Shown one piece after another: positions 10,415 through 23,889 of a DNA stretch of 64,000 bases; position 1 is the stretch's first letter, and each line of letters begins with the position of its first letter. Position numbers and translations under genes: made by a program. Below the pieces are notes generated by a model. It saw only the letters and a list, made by a program, of their open reading frames with translations, made no database searches and was not told the DNA's origin. Origin of the DNA: Polychytrium aggregatum (taxonomy: Eukaryota > Chytridiomycota > Chytridiomycetes > Polychytriales); assembly GCF_025602895.1 (NCBI RefSeq), contig NW_026516229.1, positions 124,001-188,000 on the forward strand, given 5' to 3'.

Positions 10415-12290
10415 ATGTCGCTGCTCGCCGCCGGGCTACCGTCCACCCTGGGTGAGGGCGCCGCCCCCAGCCCAGTCGTCCCCGTCAACGTCCGCTCCTA
10501 CGTCGTCAAGTCCATCACCCTGTCGTTGGAGCATCTGATCTATGTCCATTTCATCTACGTCTACCTGATGGACCACAGTCTCTTTGCAATGATCCTCAGA
10601 GCCATTTGCCAACTGGTAACGTCCGCTTCACCGTCGCTCTGTTGCCTTCGGCACCGTCCCGGCTGCTGCCGCAACAGTACCCGGCTACCGGCTGTGATGC
10701 TAATCGCAGCCCTCCCTCCACCGGCTCCCTCCTGCAACTCTTGCCCATCCGCTCTGCTCCGCTCAACCTGACGCCGCCCTTGCGTCAACACGGCCCAGCC
10801 CCAGTCGCAAATGATGGTCGCAAAGTCGCTCCGGATCACACTCTACTACATCTTTATAGCAAACATCTTCTTCGTCATCAAGCACTTCCACGTCGCCTCA
10901 CATCCGCCCCTGATCATCGACTTTATCGGACAAGGTCGGTCTCGCAAGCTGCATCATGAGCATGCGAGGATGGCGGCAGAGTACTGCATCGAATGGGGGC
11001 GCTTGTCCGTTAAGCGACCGGCTTGTGTGGCGAAGCAGCCCGTCCTTTAGCCTGGTCGATGATTGTCTTGAGCGAGCTGCCTTGGCCGAGCTGTGGCGAG
11101 CACGGCGGCTTTGCACGGATGTCGATGCTTGCCAGTGTCCTTATGCCATGTGAGCCCTGGTGCTCAAGGACGTCGGCCCCGCTGCATGCCTGTGAACCCG
11201 GTATTTTCAGATGGCTTATCCAGTTACGTCCTTTGTTTCTGCGTGGCATCATTCTTCGCCGGATGCCTTCGCTGGATGCCCTGTCGATCGGGCTGCATGC
11301 TCTCTGCTTCCTCCCGCAACAACAGGCGCCCCTTCGAGTCGTCTGTTCTTGATGTCGATGGACGTATTCATAGCCTTGCTGCAGCTTGCGCGAGTTTTCA
11401 TCATCCACTCGCAAGTACTCTTCGCAACGGATCATCAGAGGCGGAATACTCCAAAGCCCACCCGGCCAACGGCTGCAGCTCTTGCTCCGCTCCCAGAGGA
11501 TAGCGACTCGGATGAGCAAGCGGCACCGTATCCATCAGCATCAGCATCAGCATTAGCATCAACATCGCACCGGCTGCCGTCGGCGCCATACTCGCCAGCA
11601 TCGACTTCATACCCGCCGGCATCGACATCATCCCAACATCGCAGTGGCATTTCCTCAGCCTCACTGAGAGACATTGAGCGTCAGCCACTCCTTGAGAATG
11701 CCACCACGTCGTCACCATCATCACCATCGTCACCATCGTCGCTGTCATCCTCGTCGCCTGGGGCCCTTCCGCCTCTTGGAAGCTCGGGCCAGCAACCGTT
11801 CAATGTGTCCGCCGCCTCATCTGGATGGCGCACCGCTGAGCTCCGGCCGGCAGATCCAGCAACACCTACAATGTCAAGACGGTATACCGCCGGTGCCCGG
11901 GATGCGAACGGGGAGCCTGTGCGGGCATCGGCCTTGCTATCACAGGCCACACCCATATCGTCACTGGCGTACGGATCCAGCGACGTCATCTCCCAACATC
12001 TACAAGCCTTTATGCCCTCGGCACGAGCACAATTCTTGGAGTCTGGCTCTGAACTGGAAGAGGGCCTCGATCTGTATGAAGGACCGCGAGATGAGGCCGA
12101 GGCGGCGCCGGATGGAGGCCCTGCCGATGTGCCGCTGGACTACTTTGCCCGAGTGATCCTGGTGGATGTCGACGTCCAGCGATCCTGGGCCGTCATCCGC
12201 CACGGCTATCACCATCCCAATGGCACTCAATCGCCCCTCAGGTTTCGAACCCCGAGAGCATGGACCAACTCGCGCGGGCTTCCTGTCTAA
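10415..12290 (+). CDS. DUF1746 membrane protein, Dsc4-like subunit of a Golgi/ER Dsc E3 ligase
   Basis: Three exons: 10415-10615, 10805-10934 and 11326-12290, with matching phases (0, then 1). Exon 1 gives the membrane segment LEHLIYVHFIYVYLMDHSLF. Exon 2 gives LRITLYYIFIANIFFVIKHF and the LIIDFIGQ motif typical of DUF1746. Exon 3 starts with LFLMSMDVFIALLQLARVFI. A long Ser/Pro/Ala-rich region and a C-terminal segment, DVPLDYFARVILVDVDV, follow. DUF1746 is the domain of fission-yeast Dsc4, part of a transmembrane ubiquitin-ligase complex in Golgi/ER protein quality control and SREBP processing. That role is inferred here from the domain alone. The disordered linker is longer than I would expect. 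Confidence 0.7.
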
Positions 12291-12909
12291 AATGAAATAC
12301 ACACTCTCACATCTTGCTCGGACAAACACCGAAGCACGGGACTCTGGTGGGCAGGCCATGGAATTGCATTCTGGTCTTTGTTGGCAATCCAGTGGTATCG
12401 GTTGGGTTTGGGGGTACGGTCTTGAATGCATCTGGCCGATCTCCTGTGGCGACGGTCGACTGGCCATGATGATGCGATAGGAGAGTGTAGTCCATGCATT
12501 TGACCCTCTGGGCATTGCTCTTGCGTTGATTCCTTGGGTGTCTGGTCGTGGTGGACGATGGACAGATGAATGAGCATTCAAGACCCAGAAGAAAACAACG
12601 GCCTCCTCGGCTCAAAGCAGCATCCCGTTTGGTTTTGAACACGCTGTATCTGCTGCACCTACAGTTTCTGTATCGAGTGCACTCCTCTCTGCCAATCAAC
12701 ACTGCCGGTGTGAGATCGGAAGGACGAATCTCGCCCGAACGGCTGTCTGCCAGGGTGTTGAGATTTCACCATCGCCCCAAGCACTCTGGCAAACATCAGG
12801 CTGGAGGCCGTTTCTGCTCGTACGATTCCCGGGCCGTCGCGCTGCATTCCACCTCCCTTCACTCCTTTTCCTTCTCGCTCCATTGTGTCGGACGGCGCAG
12901 ACTGTGCAG
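12291..12909. other. Intergenic region between Dsc4-like and TBC1D19-like genes
   Basis: About 620 bases. No gene supported. It presumably contains the 3' end of the DUF1746 gene and the promoter of the TBC1D19-like gene. Confidence 0.5.
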
Positions 12910-15900
12910 ATGGCGGCGGAAGGTAATCATGCATGCTGTCCATGTGGTTGCTGCCACCCATGGAGCCGTCGAGCACGTCATTGGGTCGGTGGCATGGGTA
13001 CATGGATGCATGGATGCATGGATGTATGGATGTATGGATGTATGGGTTCAGCGCGCACTGCATCCAAGGCCCTCCCACCCTCATCTCTCGGAGAATCGGA
13101 TTCAATGCCGATCGTGGATGTGCGCTTGGAAAAGAACCTGCTGCTCACCAATGCGACCGCCGCGGGGAGGAGACCTCCTTGCTCGCCACTCTTTGCTGTG
13201 CAGAAACCAATGCCGACATCGACGAATATACCCGGTGTCTCGAAACCAAGGCCGTGTACTGGAATCTGAAGCGGCAAATCAGGGTTCGTGTGATAAACGT
13301 CCGGAGCCACAGAGAGCGCGATTCTCTCCCCCTCCAATTTGCTGCTGCTTCCTTCTTCACAATCATCTTCCTCGCTCCCGCCCTTCTTCGCCCCGCTTCG
13401 ATTGGCAAGGGCTTACTCCCGGAAATCGTATTCCGCCAAAACCAGGACGAGATCCTCAGGTCCAAGTACAGCCTCGACGACATCGAAGACGTGACCTCCA
13501 CCGCGTTCAATCGCCCCGGAGGACTGAGCCAGTTGATCGAAAACTATGTCTCGCATCAGTGTGCCGTGGCATGCGAGCGGCATCAACCAGGCATCGGCAG
13601 CGACAGGTGGGAGCGACGCTGGTTTATATGCCGCGCAATGACTTTGACGCATTTCACTGGCGACTGGCGTGATCGGCGAGCCTTTGAGATCGGCAGATTG
13701 TGTTAACGAACCTCGTCTTTCCTTTGCATGATACCAAATATATATGCGCTGCTGCGCTGGGGCGGCGGATTATTAGAGCGGCATCGAAACGAGACTCGGA
13801 CATCAAGAATGCTGTCGAAGCTGCCAACCGCTCGCTCCGTATGCTCGTGGAGAAGAGGCTTCAGACCCTATCCGATGAAACAGCGATCCAGATATCGAGA
13901 AGGGTAGGTCGCTAGCATGGGCCAGAGCAGCACGTTTGGATGTACCGGCGCCCTGGAGCACACATGCCAATTTCGAAATGCAAAGGCAGCACAAGCCACG
14001 AGGCATCTTGAATGTCCAGCGGTGCGGTGTGCGGCTGACCCACGCCTTGGTGATCTCCTTTGCCCAGCCGTTCTGTGGGGCCGCTGCGGCTGGTGACCGC
14101 TGTCGATGCTAACTCCTCGGATCTCTCCAGAGAACGACTGCCGAAGAGCTCCAGTTCAAGGAAAGTCAGGAGGAAAGCAATCAAACGGGAGCAGAGACCA
14201 CGCCGCTGTCGATCACGAGCACCATCAACATGCCATCCAAATGCACTGGTGACGCCGAGAAGCTGTGTCTCTACGACGACTGCGATTTGTTTGAATTCAT
14301 GAAAGAGCTCAAGCTGCCTGAAACCAAGAGCAACATCATGTACGGAGACTTGTCGCGACTACTTGCTGGGGAAACCACTCACCGAGAGCGAGGAGCTGCT
14401 TGTTCGAGCCGGACATAAGTGGCATGTGCTCTGTGTCGGATGGGTGCTCTGGCAGGCAATGGAGCGCAGAATCTCGCAAACCAAAATACTGACGCTCTAA
14501 CACCAACCAACCAATCCTCTGCCTCGAAGGTCGCCAGCCATCTCTCCTGTCTTCACAAAGGCGTGGTCGGCAGTGCCGATAGCGTTTGCATCCATGAGCC
14601 TGGAAGATCTCCGCGAGATCTTTGCCGACTTGGGCCCGCACCACGCCCACATTGGTGTCGACGACAATCTTGAAGAAGCCAGCGGTATGCAGTGGGGGGA
14701 GCGGACTGGTCATGCCGAGCTGACTGGCAATGATGGTGTTGGAGGGAGCTGGGCTGGGCTGGGCTGTTGCAGAATATGCCGACCCTCCTCTTTTGCCCAA
14801 CTCGCACACCCATGAATAACGGTCGCGCAGCCAGAAGCTCCAATTCTGATCAATCTCACAATATTCGCCGCCCTCACTTGCGCGATACCCAGCCGATGCA
14901 TTCATCAGTGCCCGAATCGAGCTTGGAGAGACGATATGCTCTTCTCAATCCATGTGGGCTGCGCGACAGTTTGCCAAGCAGGGTGTTCCAAGCAACCTCC
15001 GTCCCCAGATATGGGATCTCATTCTGCAATCCGACTTGACAGATAACTCGACTGCATCGGTATGCGGGGCTGGCGCAGTATGGTGCAGTATGGTGCAGTA
15101 TGGTGCAGTACGATTCAGTGTGGTGCACTGTGGTGAGCTGTCGTAGAGTCGGCACTCATTCGCTCCTGCTCAAGCACTCACACTCACCACACCAATCGCA
15201 GAAGGAGCAGTACTGCAGCAAGCTCAAAGCGATCATCTCGCGCTTCGACCTGCTTGTGGATCGCCTCGTCCAGCGCGATGCCAGACATTCCCAGAACGAC
15301 GATACGTATTTTGTGTTTGAGGATATGATCCGCGATATCATGCTGCTGTGGTCTCGGGACAGCTGGTTCCGTTCCCATTGCAAGGACCGTCTGGGGATCG
15401 TGCCGGATGATGGTGAGGCCGAGCGTCCCTTCTGACACATAAGCTCAGCCCTTCACTTGCAGTCGTCGCTCTGTGCTGGCCATCCAAACGTTGTTGGGTC
15501 TGGCACCGAATCTGCCGCGAATGGTGCCTTACATCGCCAGACCCATGTGCGGCCAGCTTGCGACGGTGCCGCACTCGACACAGGGTCTCGATCCTTGCAT
15601 GATCCGCTAAATGGACTGTTCTGTTCGGCCACAGGACTCGGCGCCGCGCTGGCCGCAGACCGCATATACCCACCCAACGGAATCCTGCCGTTCTTTGGAG
15701 CGACATGCTATGCCATGCCCGTGTGCTTTTTGCACTCGTCCCTGTCCTCTGCGTACTTTACATTTCGCGAACTCTATGCTCGATACTTTTGCCGTCTGCA
15801 CAACCTCTCGGAGAAACCCTCGACCCTGCTCTCCCTCAGCTGCACCTTTGAGGCCCTGATGAAGCAGAGCGACCCATTCGTATATCACTATCTATGCCAC

Positions 15901-16520
15901 ACAATCGGCGTCCCGCCACTGACGTTTGCCTTTCGGTGGATCATGTATGGCTTTGTCGGCGTCCTCGATATCGACCAAATACTGCTGCTATGGGACCGCA
16001 TCCTCGCCTTTGACCGGCTCGAGATCCTGAGTCTGGCCGCCGCCGCCGTGTTCTGGTTTCGAAGAGAAATGCTTCTGAGCTCGCGGACGCACAAGGATGT
16101 ACAGGTGAGGAATGCCGTGCTGGAAATGCGGCAGTTTGTCTGACTGCAGCAACAGACAGGTGGCAGACGTAGCCGGGTTTGAGACTTGAACGACGACCGA
16201 CAATGTACAGCCGATGGCCGCTCAGCGCTCTATTTGGACTGACACTGTCTGGGCGCCCTGCTGGATCTGCACATCAGCATGCCTTCTCGGATCTGGCCAT
16301 GGTCAAGATCATTCCTCTGATCCAGCACTTTCTGTTCATGAGTCCCGCGATCGAGCGCACTGCCGCGGGGCCGCCAAAGCCGGAGCCAAGCGATCGCCAA
16401 ACTGCCCCGGGGACGCCAGTCGAGAAAACCAGCGACACCGAGTCAACCGAGTGTGGCCCTGTCAAGAAAAAGGGAGCAGCTGAGGTGTCAGGGCGAGAAG
16501 TGACAGGGCGAGACCAATGA
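12910..16520 (+). CDS. TBC1D19: TBC1D19-like Rab GTPase-activating protein
   Basis: Multi-exon gene. The start is ATG at 12910 (MAAE). A donor at 12923 joins an exon near 13204 in phase to read MAAEETNADIDEYTRCLETK. Further segments are DEILRSKYSLDDIEDV, RRIIRAASKRDSDIKNAVEA, MSLEDLREIFADLGPHHAHI, ARQFAKQGVPSNLRPQIWDL, ISRFDLLVDRLVQRDARHSQ, and DDTYFVFEDMIRDIMLLWSR. The TBC core follows: YPPNGILPFFGATCYAMPVC, FTFRELYARYFCRLH, and DQILLLWDRILAFDRLEILS, ending MVKIIPLIQHFLF plus a hydrophilic tail. The order and phrases match vertebrate TBC1D19 along its length, including NDDYYFVFED and LLLWDRILGYNSLEIL. As a TBC protein it would stimulate Rab GTP hydrolysis; the Rab partner is unknown. Exons inside 13700-15200 are tentative. 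Confidence 0.85.
13005..13044 (+). repeat. Short tandem repeat of ATGGATG/ATGTATGG type
   Basis: About five 8-bp units of the ATGGATGC/ATGGATGT kind in tandem. They lie inside the predicted first intron of the TBC1D19-like gene. Confidence 0.75.
15074..15117 (+). repeat. 10-bp tandem repeat (TGGTGCAGTA) in an intron
   Basis: Three to four tandem copies of TGGTGCAGTA with degenerate extensions lie in the intron between the exon with QIWDLILQSDL and the exon beginning near 15202 in the TBC1D19-like gene. Confidence 0.75.
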
Positions 16521-17875
16521 CGGAGGTCGGGTGGCCTTCACCAGGCGGTTGCTCCATGGATTATCGTCAGCGCAATACAAACCGAGACACTCAGGTCATG
16601 GTCAGCGACCAAGTGATGTGTTGTCCTGTCCCATCGTGTGCAGGCCATGGCGGATATGAACCTCAAGCACAGCCCTGGATGCACGAAGCCAGGGTGCACG
16701 GGTGGCGACCGACCTGTCCGCTGCGACCACCAATGCCATCCATCCACCCATTCACCCATCGACTGTGCTCCTGAGGCGACATGAACAAAGCCCACAAGCA
16801 CCATCACCCCGGCTCTCACACGCCGACTCGGGCTGGTGGCGTCGGTGGGTGTCGGAGATGGAAAACGCGCCCGTCTTGGGCCAGAGGATCCCGCTCGGGA
16901 CGCAGGTGATGGATCTGCTGGATTGGCGAGGAGAGGGCCGCCACCGTGCCCAGACCCGATAGCGCCTTCGTCGAGTCTGCGAATCCAGCCCTATCGCCTT
17001 TGCGCGAGTGGTGCGGGTGACGCCAGGAGATTGTCCCATCGGCGGGGAGTCTCGCAGGCGATTGGTGGGTTGCAGACGAGCGGATGATGAACGGTGGGTG
17101 GCAGGCGGATGCAGGCGGGTGCAGGCGGGTGGTGAATGGACAATGGGCAGACAAACAGACGATCCGGCTGCCGATGCGATAGGCCGCGGAGCACGGCCTG
17201 GATTGACAATGGAGAGCCGCCCATGGTGAGTCACGGTGATGTCTTGCTGCACCAATGGTCACCACGCTTGCCTCTGTTGGTTCAATCACAGGGCACACAA
17301 TGCTCGACGCCTGTGATCCGCTGCGCTGTTTGACCCCGTCGCTTGCTTGCCTGCCTGCCTGCTTTGCCTGCTGGATTGCCTGCTGGATTGCCTGCTGGAT
17401 TGCCTGCTGGATTGCCTGCTGGATTGCCTGCTTGATTGCTTGGGCACTCGGGGCTGACGCCTGCCGCGGAGGGGGACGTTCTCGCTGCTGCTCTCGCTGC
17501 TGCTCTCGCTGCTGCTCTCGCTGTGCTCTCTCGCCGGGCGCACTCGCGGCTCTGGATCCTCTCATCTCCCGCCTCCCCGCCCGCTCCTCGCCGCGCTGTC
17601 TCTGTGCGCGCAGCAGCTCATCCGCCTCGCTGCTTCTCGCGCCCTCCTCGGCCGAATCATTGCGGGTCTTGCTCTGTCCGGCAACACAGACAACGCTCCC
17701 CCGCCCCGCCGCCCGCAACCAACCCTTCCGCTTCGGCCGAGGACCGCACGCGTTCGACCTTTTTTCCTCCGGGGTCTGCCTCTTCTGCGTCTGCCTCTTC
17801 TTCCCATCCAGGGCTCGACTCTTTCCTACGCACTCTCCATCTCCATCTCCATCTCCGTACCCACCCGTCCTCACC
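16521..17875. other. Long intergenic region upstream of glycogen phosphorylase
   Basis: About 1.35 kb with no supportable gene. It holds GGCGGGTGCA-type direct repeats near 17105-17135 and two tandem-repeat blocks just upstream of the phosphorylase start. CT-rich stretches close to 17800-17860 look like a fungal 5' leader/promoter region. Confidence 0.5.
17364..17435 (+). repeat. 12-bp tandem repeat (TGCCTGCTGGAT)
   Basis: About five to six tandem copies of TGCCTGCTGGAT lie about 450 bases upstream of the glycogen phosphorylase start. A second 12-bp family (CTCGCTGCTGCT, about three copies) follows at about 17483-17520. Both lie in non-coding DNA. Confidence 0.85.
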
Positions 17876-20800
17876 ATGCAAAAGCAGTCCAAGAGGGACG
17901 ACGAGGGCTACACCATCGCCCGTGGCACCATGCCCACCCGCAACCGTTGCGCTACGGGCCCCAGCAACGCCGTCTACCAAAATCCGCTGTGGAAGCCTTC
18001 TCCCGAGGCTCTCAACTTGTGGAAGACCTATGCCGAGGAGCGCCAAAAGACCGGTAGGAAGCCCTGCCTGCATCTCGCCCTCGCTGGTCGCCGCATTGTG
18101 CCCCATCCATTCGGCAGCTCTCCCGCCGCGCGTCGTGTCCGGATAGGCTACTCTTGGAATTGCAGGCCGGCCGGCCGGCCGGTTCTCGAGTTGGCTCGTT
18201 CGGATTCCCGCTTTCCAAAGTCGGGTTGGCTGCCAGAATCAACATGCCCGCAGCTCCCCCTGTACAGCTCCTTCATGGTGCTTTGCGTGGATTCCGCGTT
18301 GCTTGCGTCCGCCCATGAGTGCGCTTCCTCGTACGTTCGCGGCAGCGTCCTTCTTGCCGTCTCTGATCACGCCTTTCAACCACCCTGCCAGACATCACTA
18401 GCATCCAGCGAGCTGTGTGCACGCACGCCACAAAGACTCTGGTAAAATGTTGCGCTGGCTTCACACCATCGAGGCGAAGGCGCAGGTCCTCGCCCTCAAC
18501 GCTCGCTCGCTGTGTTGGCTCGTCCGTGCCGCTGATCTTCCACCGCAATTTCCACCCAATTTCCACCCACCCCGTCGCGTCGACAGGCCCGCAGCTCCTT
18601 CAACATGGACGACTTTGCTGCCTACCAGGCGGCCGCCTACAGCGTCCGTGACTACCTGATCGACCACTGGAACCTGACCCAGCAGTACCACGGCAGCAAG
18701 GACCCCAAGAGAGTCTACTATCTCTCGCTCGAAGTTCCTTCTTGGCCGCACCCTGGACTCGGCCCTCCTGAACCTCAAGATGAAGGACAGCTACAAGCAG
18801 GCCCTGCTCGGCATTGGCTTCCGAGTCGAAGACATCATCAACGAGGAGGTCGATGCTGCCCTCGGCAACGGCGGTCTCGGTAGGTATCTGTGCCGCTCTC
18901 ACGAACGCGTTTCGCTTGCATGTGGTGCCGTCACACCCGTGTCCATGAAGGCTATGCATACAGTCGTATCACCACCCTGGCTGGCCGGCGGTGTCACTTG
19001 CACCAGCGATGTGGCCGATGCCGTTACTGACTCCAATCTCACAACTTTGGCGATGGCTCGCCGACTTGATCGCCCCGTGAAACTCCCGCGCCATCCCGCC
19101 TCACACACCAAATGCAGGCCGTCTTGCCGCCTGCTTCATGGGTGAGAATCTACTCCGCTCCAGGCACGGTCTACCGTGCGTCTCGATGCTGCTTGAAATA
19201 CTGACGCTCTATTTTGCTCTTCCATCGCCTCGCAGACTCGCTCGCTACCCTCGACTACCCCGTACGTAGATGAGAGCAGCCCAGTCATTGCACATCGGTG
19301 CTTCAGTCCAGCGCTGCCCAATACCGGGGCAAGCAGAGTGCGGCTGCGTGTGCTGACTCACTTCTCCTGCCTCCTATGAACTCCAATCTTGCTGCACAGG
19401 CTTGGGGTAAGCATACCCCCATAATAGGACGCGTGCTGGACAGGCGCGGCGTTGTCACGACTGTTCTTCGTCTCAACGGCACTAGTTCAGATGGCTTGGT
19501 GTACCGGACCGATGGCTTATCATTGCCTCTCTCTCAGGCTACGGCATTCGATACACCTACGGTATCTTCCAGCAGCGCATCATTGACGGATACCAGGCTG
19601 AGTTCCCTGACTACTGGCTCAACTTTGGCAAGTATCATACGCGGCGCAGCAGCCACCGGTCTGTCGCAGTCAATCTCATCGCTCGCATATGCCCATGTAC
19701 TTATCGTGTCGCCTTGCACCGGCTGTGGCGCGATCCAGGCAACCCCTGGGAGATCCAGCGACTCGATGTCTCCTACGACGTCCGTTTCCACGGCTACGTC
19801 AACAAGACTGTGGACACTCAGGGACACGCCCGATACAACTGGGAGGTGAGGCTGTGTGTGCACGATAGATCACGTCATTTTGCATCCACACCGTTCTGGG
19901 ATGCCTGTTGCGGTATCGTATCTGCAGTACCAGCGGCAGAGGTGCTGTCCGCCGCACCACAACAGGCCAGCGCGGCCGCAACGATGCATCTGAATGATTG
20001 ATCCTTCGTGCTGACGCTGACCGCTGGTTTCGCTCGCGTGCTCAACAGGGTGGAGACAAAGTCGTCGCCGTTGCCTACGACTATCCCATTCCCGGATTCG
20101 ACACCAACAACACCATCAACATCCGTCTCTGGAGCTCCAAGCCCAAGAAGGAGTTTGACTTTGGTCTCTTCAACGAAGGCAACTACGACAAATCCGTCGA
20201 GGAGCAGAAGGGTGCCGAGAACATCACCTCGGTCCTGGTATGTCGCTGTCGCCTTGCCGGAGGTGCGCTATGGGTATAGTCCTGTTCCTGACAGTTACGT
20301 ATCCTCTCCACCATCCGTCGCCCTCCCAACAGTATCCCAACGACAACCACATGGTTGGAAAGGTCCTGCGTCTCAAGCAGCAGTACTTCTTCGTCTGTGC
20401 TACCCTGAAGGGTATGTTGCTCGCCCCGAATCCATCTCACACGGCGCCTACTGCCAGAGTGCCTGTGCTAACACTATTGTGCTTGACCCAGACATCATCC
20501 GCCGCTTCAGAAAGTCCCTGCGACCCTGGTCCGAATTCCCTGACCAAGTCTCGATCCAGCTCAACGGTAAGCAGCCGTCCATGGTGTCGCGCAACATTCA
20601 CAATGTCGCGTTCTCCTGATCGAGCCGGACCCTGTAATAACCTCCACTTCTGCTCTCAGACACCCACCCGACTTTGGGGTAAGTTTGCAGGGAACCATGT
20701 TTTGCGCTGTCGATGTTCATACTAACGCCCGTCCTACCCGCAGTATCGCCGAGTTGATGCGCCTCTTGATCGACGAAGAGGGTCTTTCCTGGGACGATGC

Positions 20801-23800
20801 CTGGGGTAAGCGCTCGCTGGCTTCGCTGCATCCGGTTGGGGCTGATCTGCCGCTGTCATTGGGTTCTAATGGCCTGTCTCTGTGTTTTCAGATACTGTGT
20901 AAGTTGCCCCGACTGGATCGCCAGTCACACGGCATGCTGGATCTTCTCGTGCGCTGCCTGACCCCTGCTCCACTGATCCATCAGCACCAAGACGTACTCG
21001 TTCACCAACCACACGGTGCTGCCCGAGTAAGTGCTGCCGTATTTTCCTGCATCCACGCTTGGATCTCCGCGACGTGCTCCTGACTCGACTGAATACGCTC
21101 CCTCCAGGGCTCTTGAGCGCTGGGCCGTCCCTCTTCTCCAGGACCTCCTACCTCGCCACATGATGATCATCTTCGATATCAACCTGGTACGCGCATACTG
21201 TTAAACACCTGTTTGGGCGCCTCGTCTGTATCCATTTGTGAGCTTGCATAGAGCTGGTATTCACGGCTCTTGGTCCCAAACCCTAGTTCTTCCTGCAAGC
21301 TGTCGAGCGCAAGTACCCTGGCGACCGCGAAAGGTAAGACAGGCACAAAACCCGCTACACTTTTCTATAGCGCGCATCCCCATATCTGCACATCTGCACA
21401 TCTGCACATACCCTATGCCCATATCCACTCATGCTAATACCACAATATCCACTGCCATTTAGACTGCGCCGCATGTCGATCATCGAGGAGGGCCACCCCC
21501 AGTACGTCCGCATGGCCTTCCTGGCTGTCGTCGGTTCGCACACTGTCAACGGTGTCGCCGCCCTTCACTCGAACCTCATCAAGTCCACGGTATGGGAGAG
21601 CATGACATCGCATGTCCGCCGCTTGGGGTGGTCCGCCCAGGGCTTTTGGGGACGGAGAGCAACGATGGCCAAGGTTTGCTCGTGCAGTCGCTGATACGGG
21701 CGGCCGTCATGGGCTCCTTACTCTCGTAACAGATCTTCAAGGACTTTGTCGAGTTCTACGGCGATAAGAAGTTCACCAACGTCACCAACGGCATCACTCC
21801 CCGACGCTGGCTCCACCAAGCCAACCCCAAGCTCAGCGATCTGATTTCTGAGGTTCTAGGTGGCTCTGGTTGGATCAAGGTACGGCCGACCTGCGCTTGG
21901 ATCACTTGACACCTCCACCGATGCATTGGGGACCCGCAAGGGCAGTTGATTGATTGGGGTACCGGATATCTCCGGCTGTGATTCACCGATGCTCACGCTC
22001 CGCGATCGCCTCTCTACATCCACACAGGATCTCGCCCAGCTCACTCGTCTCAAGGCGCACGCTGACGACCCTACCTTCCAGAAGCGTTGGATGGACATCA
22101 AGTACCAAAACAAGGTAGATGAGTCGTCACTGCCATAGCCTCTGGCTCCTGTTGCTCGGACACGATCTATCGATCGAACGCTTGTTAACCGCGCCATCTC
22201 CACCAGGCTCGCTTGGCCGACTACATCTCCAAGCACTGTGGCACGACCGTGTCTGTCGATGCTCTCTTTGATGTCCAGGTAGGTCCATCGCGCACTCGGC
22301 CTAATACCAACGCCCGCCATCTGGCCGCGGCGTGGTCGTGACTCGGGGGGGGGGAGAATTCTTGGATCTGAACCGTCTTTCCTTCTGCATCACAGTGCAA
22401 GCGCTTCCACGAGTACAAGCGCCAGTTCATGAACATCATGTCAGTCATCTACCGCTACATCCAACTCCAGAAAATGACCCCCCAAGAGCGCGAGAAGGAG
22501 GTGCCTCGTGTTGGTATGTAGGATTGGCGATGCCCAGCACTCGGCCACCTGCTCGGGCGGGATCCTGTCCCTTGCAGGCTCTAAACGGCCCTCCCGTATC
22601 CTGCACTTGCGATGATGGAGGAAAGCTGTGTCGGGCAGCAGAGGTCTTGTCGGTGATCCTAACACCTGCATCAATCACAGTCATCTTCTCGGGCAAGTCC
22701 GCTCCAGGCTACTATGTCGCCAAGTTGATGATCAAGCTGATCAACAATGCCGCCGAGGTCATCAACAAGGACTCTGCCACCAGCAAATATCTGAAGCTGA
22801 TCTTCATCCCCAACTACAACGTCTCTCTGGCCGAGTTGATCATCCCCGCCAGCGATATCTCGCAGCACATCTCGACGGCCGGAACTGAGGCCTCTGGCAC
22901 CTCTAACATGTATGGGCATGGGCTGCTGAGTGTGGACTGCTGAGCGTGGATGTGGAGCTGGCGACCGGCCTTGCTCATGTTTGACGGTTTGTCTTGACAA
23001 CAGGAAATTCGTGCTTAACGGAGGTATCATCCTCGGAACCGTCGACGGTGCCAACATCGAGATTGCCGAAGAAGTTGGAGACGAGAACATTTGGCTCTTT
23101 GGTGCCCTCGCTGATGAGGTCGAAGACTGCCGATATGATCAGACGTGAGTTTGTGCATCGACAATGCAGGGATGGAGCTGCTTCCTCCCGTTGAATCCTG
23201 CTTGGTCTCGAGAAAGCCCCAGGCTAATTGGGTCATATCAACGCCATCCAGCTACCACCGCATCGCCATGCACCCCAAGCTCGACGCAGTCTGCAAGAAC
23301 ATCCGATCGGGTGCCTACGGCGATGCCAACATCTTTGATCCTCTCTTGAGTAAGCGCGCGAGTGCCTGCCAGTGTGTGTCCAGTCTCTGCAGAGACACTT
23401 ACAGCTACGGCCGCCCTTTTCTGCCACAGACACCCTCAACCACGACTACTACCTGCTCAGCCGCGACTTTGGCTCTTGTAGGTTTCATTTCCTGCACTGT
23501 ATCGCACACTTGTGTGGATGGCGTCGTCGATGAGCTGTTCAAGCATGACTGCATCGGCGCACGGCGGCCCCATCCGGAAACAGGGCTGAGATGACATTCG
23601 ATACGCTGTGCTGTTGCGGCCGCCGGCGACAAGCTGCAGCTTGCCCAAGCAGCTTCTTGGACACACAGGAGCGCCCGCCACTCATCCTGACATTGTCTCT
23701 CCTTCCTTGCCGTTCACAGACATCGATACTCAGGCCCAGATTGATTTGGCCTTCAAGGACAAGGCCAGGTGGGCCAAGAGATCCATCATGGCCACCGCGG

Positions 23801-23889
23801 GCATGGGCAAGTTCAGCAGTGACCGCTCGATCCAGGAGTATGCCGAGAAGATCTGGAGAATCGCCCCACTCCGTCCCCCCAGCGCCTAA
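17876..23889 (+). CDS. GPH1: Glycogen phosphorylase
   Basis: Releases glucose-1-phosphate from glycogen using phosphate; a cytosolic PLP enzyme (GT35). About 20 exons chain into a full-length protein. The N-terminal exon 17876-18053 ([19 protein letters not shown]) splices in phase to DITSIQRAV at 18393. Then come [124 protein letters not shown] and TEASGTSNM. The PLP lysine of GTSNMKF is recreated by an intron splitting the Met codon (AT|GTATGG ... CAG|GAAATTC). The C-terminus is [17 protein letters not shown]. Typical introns are 60-200 nt. The N-terminal extension is divergent. No broken exon was seen. Confidence 0.95.
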
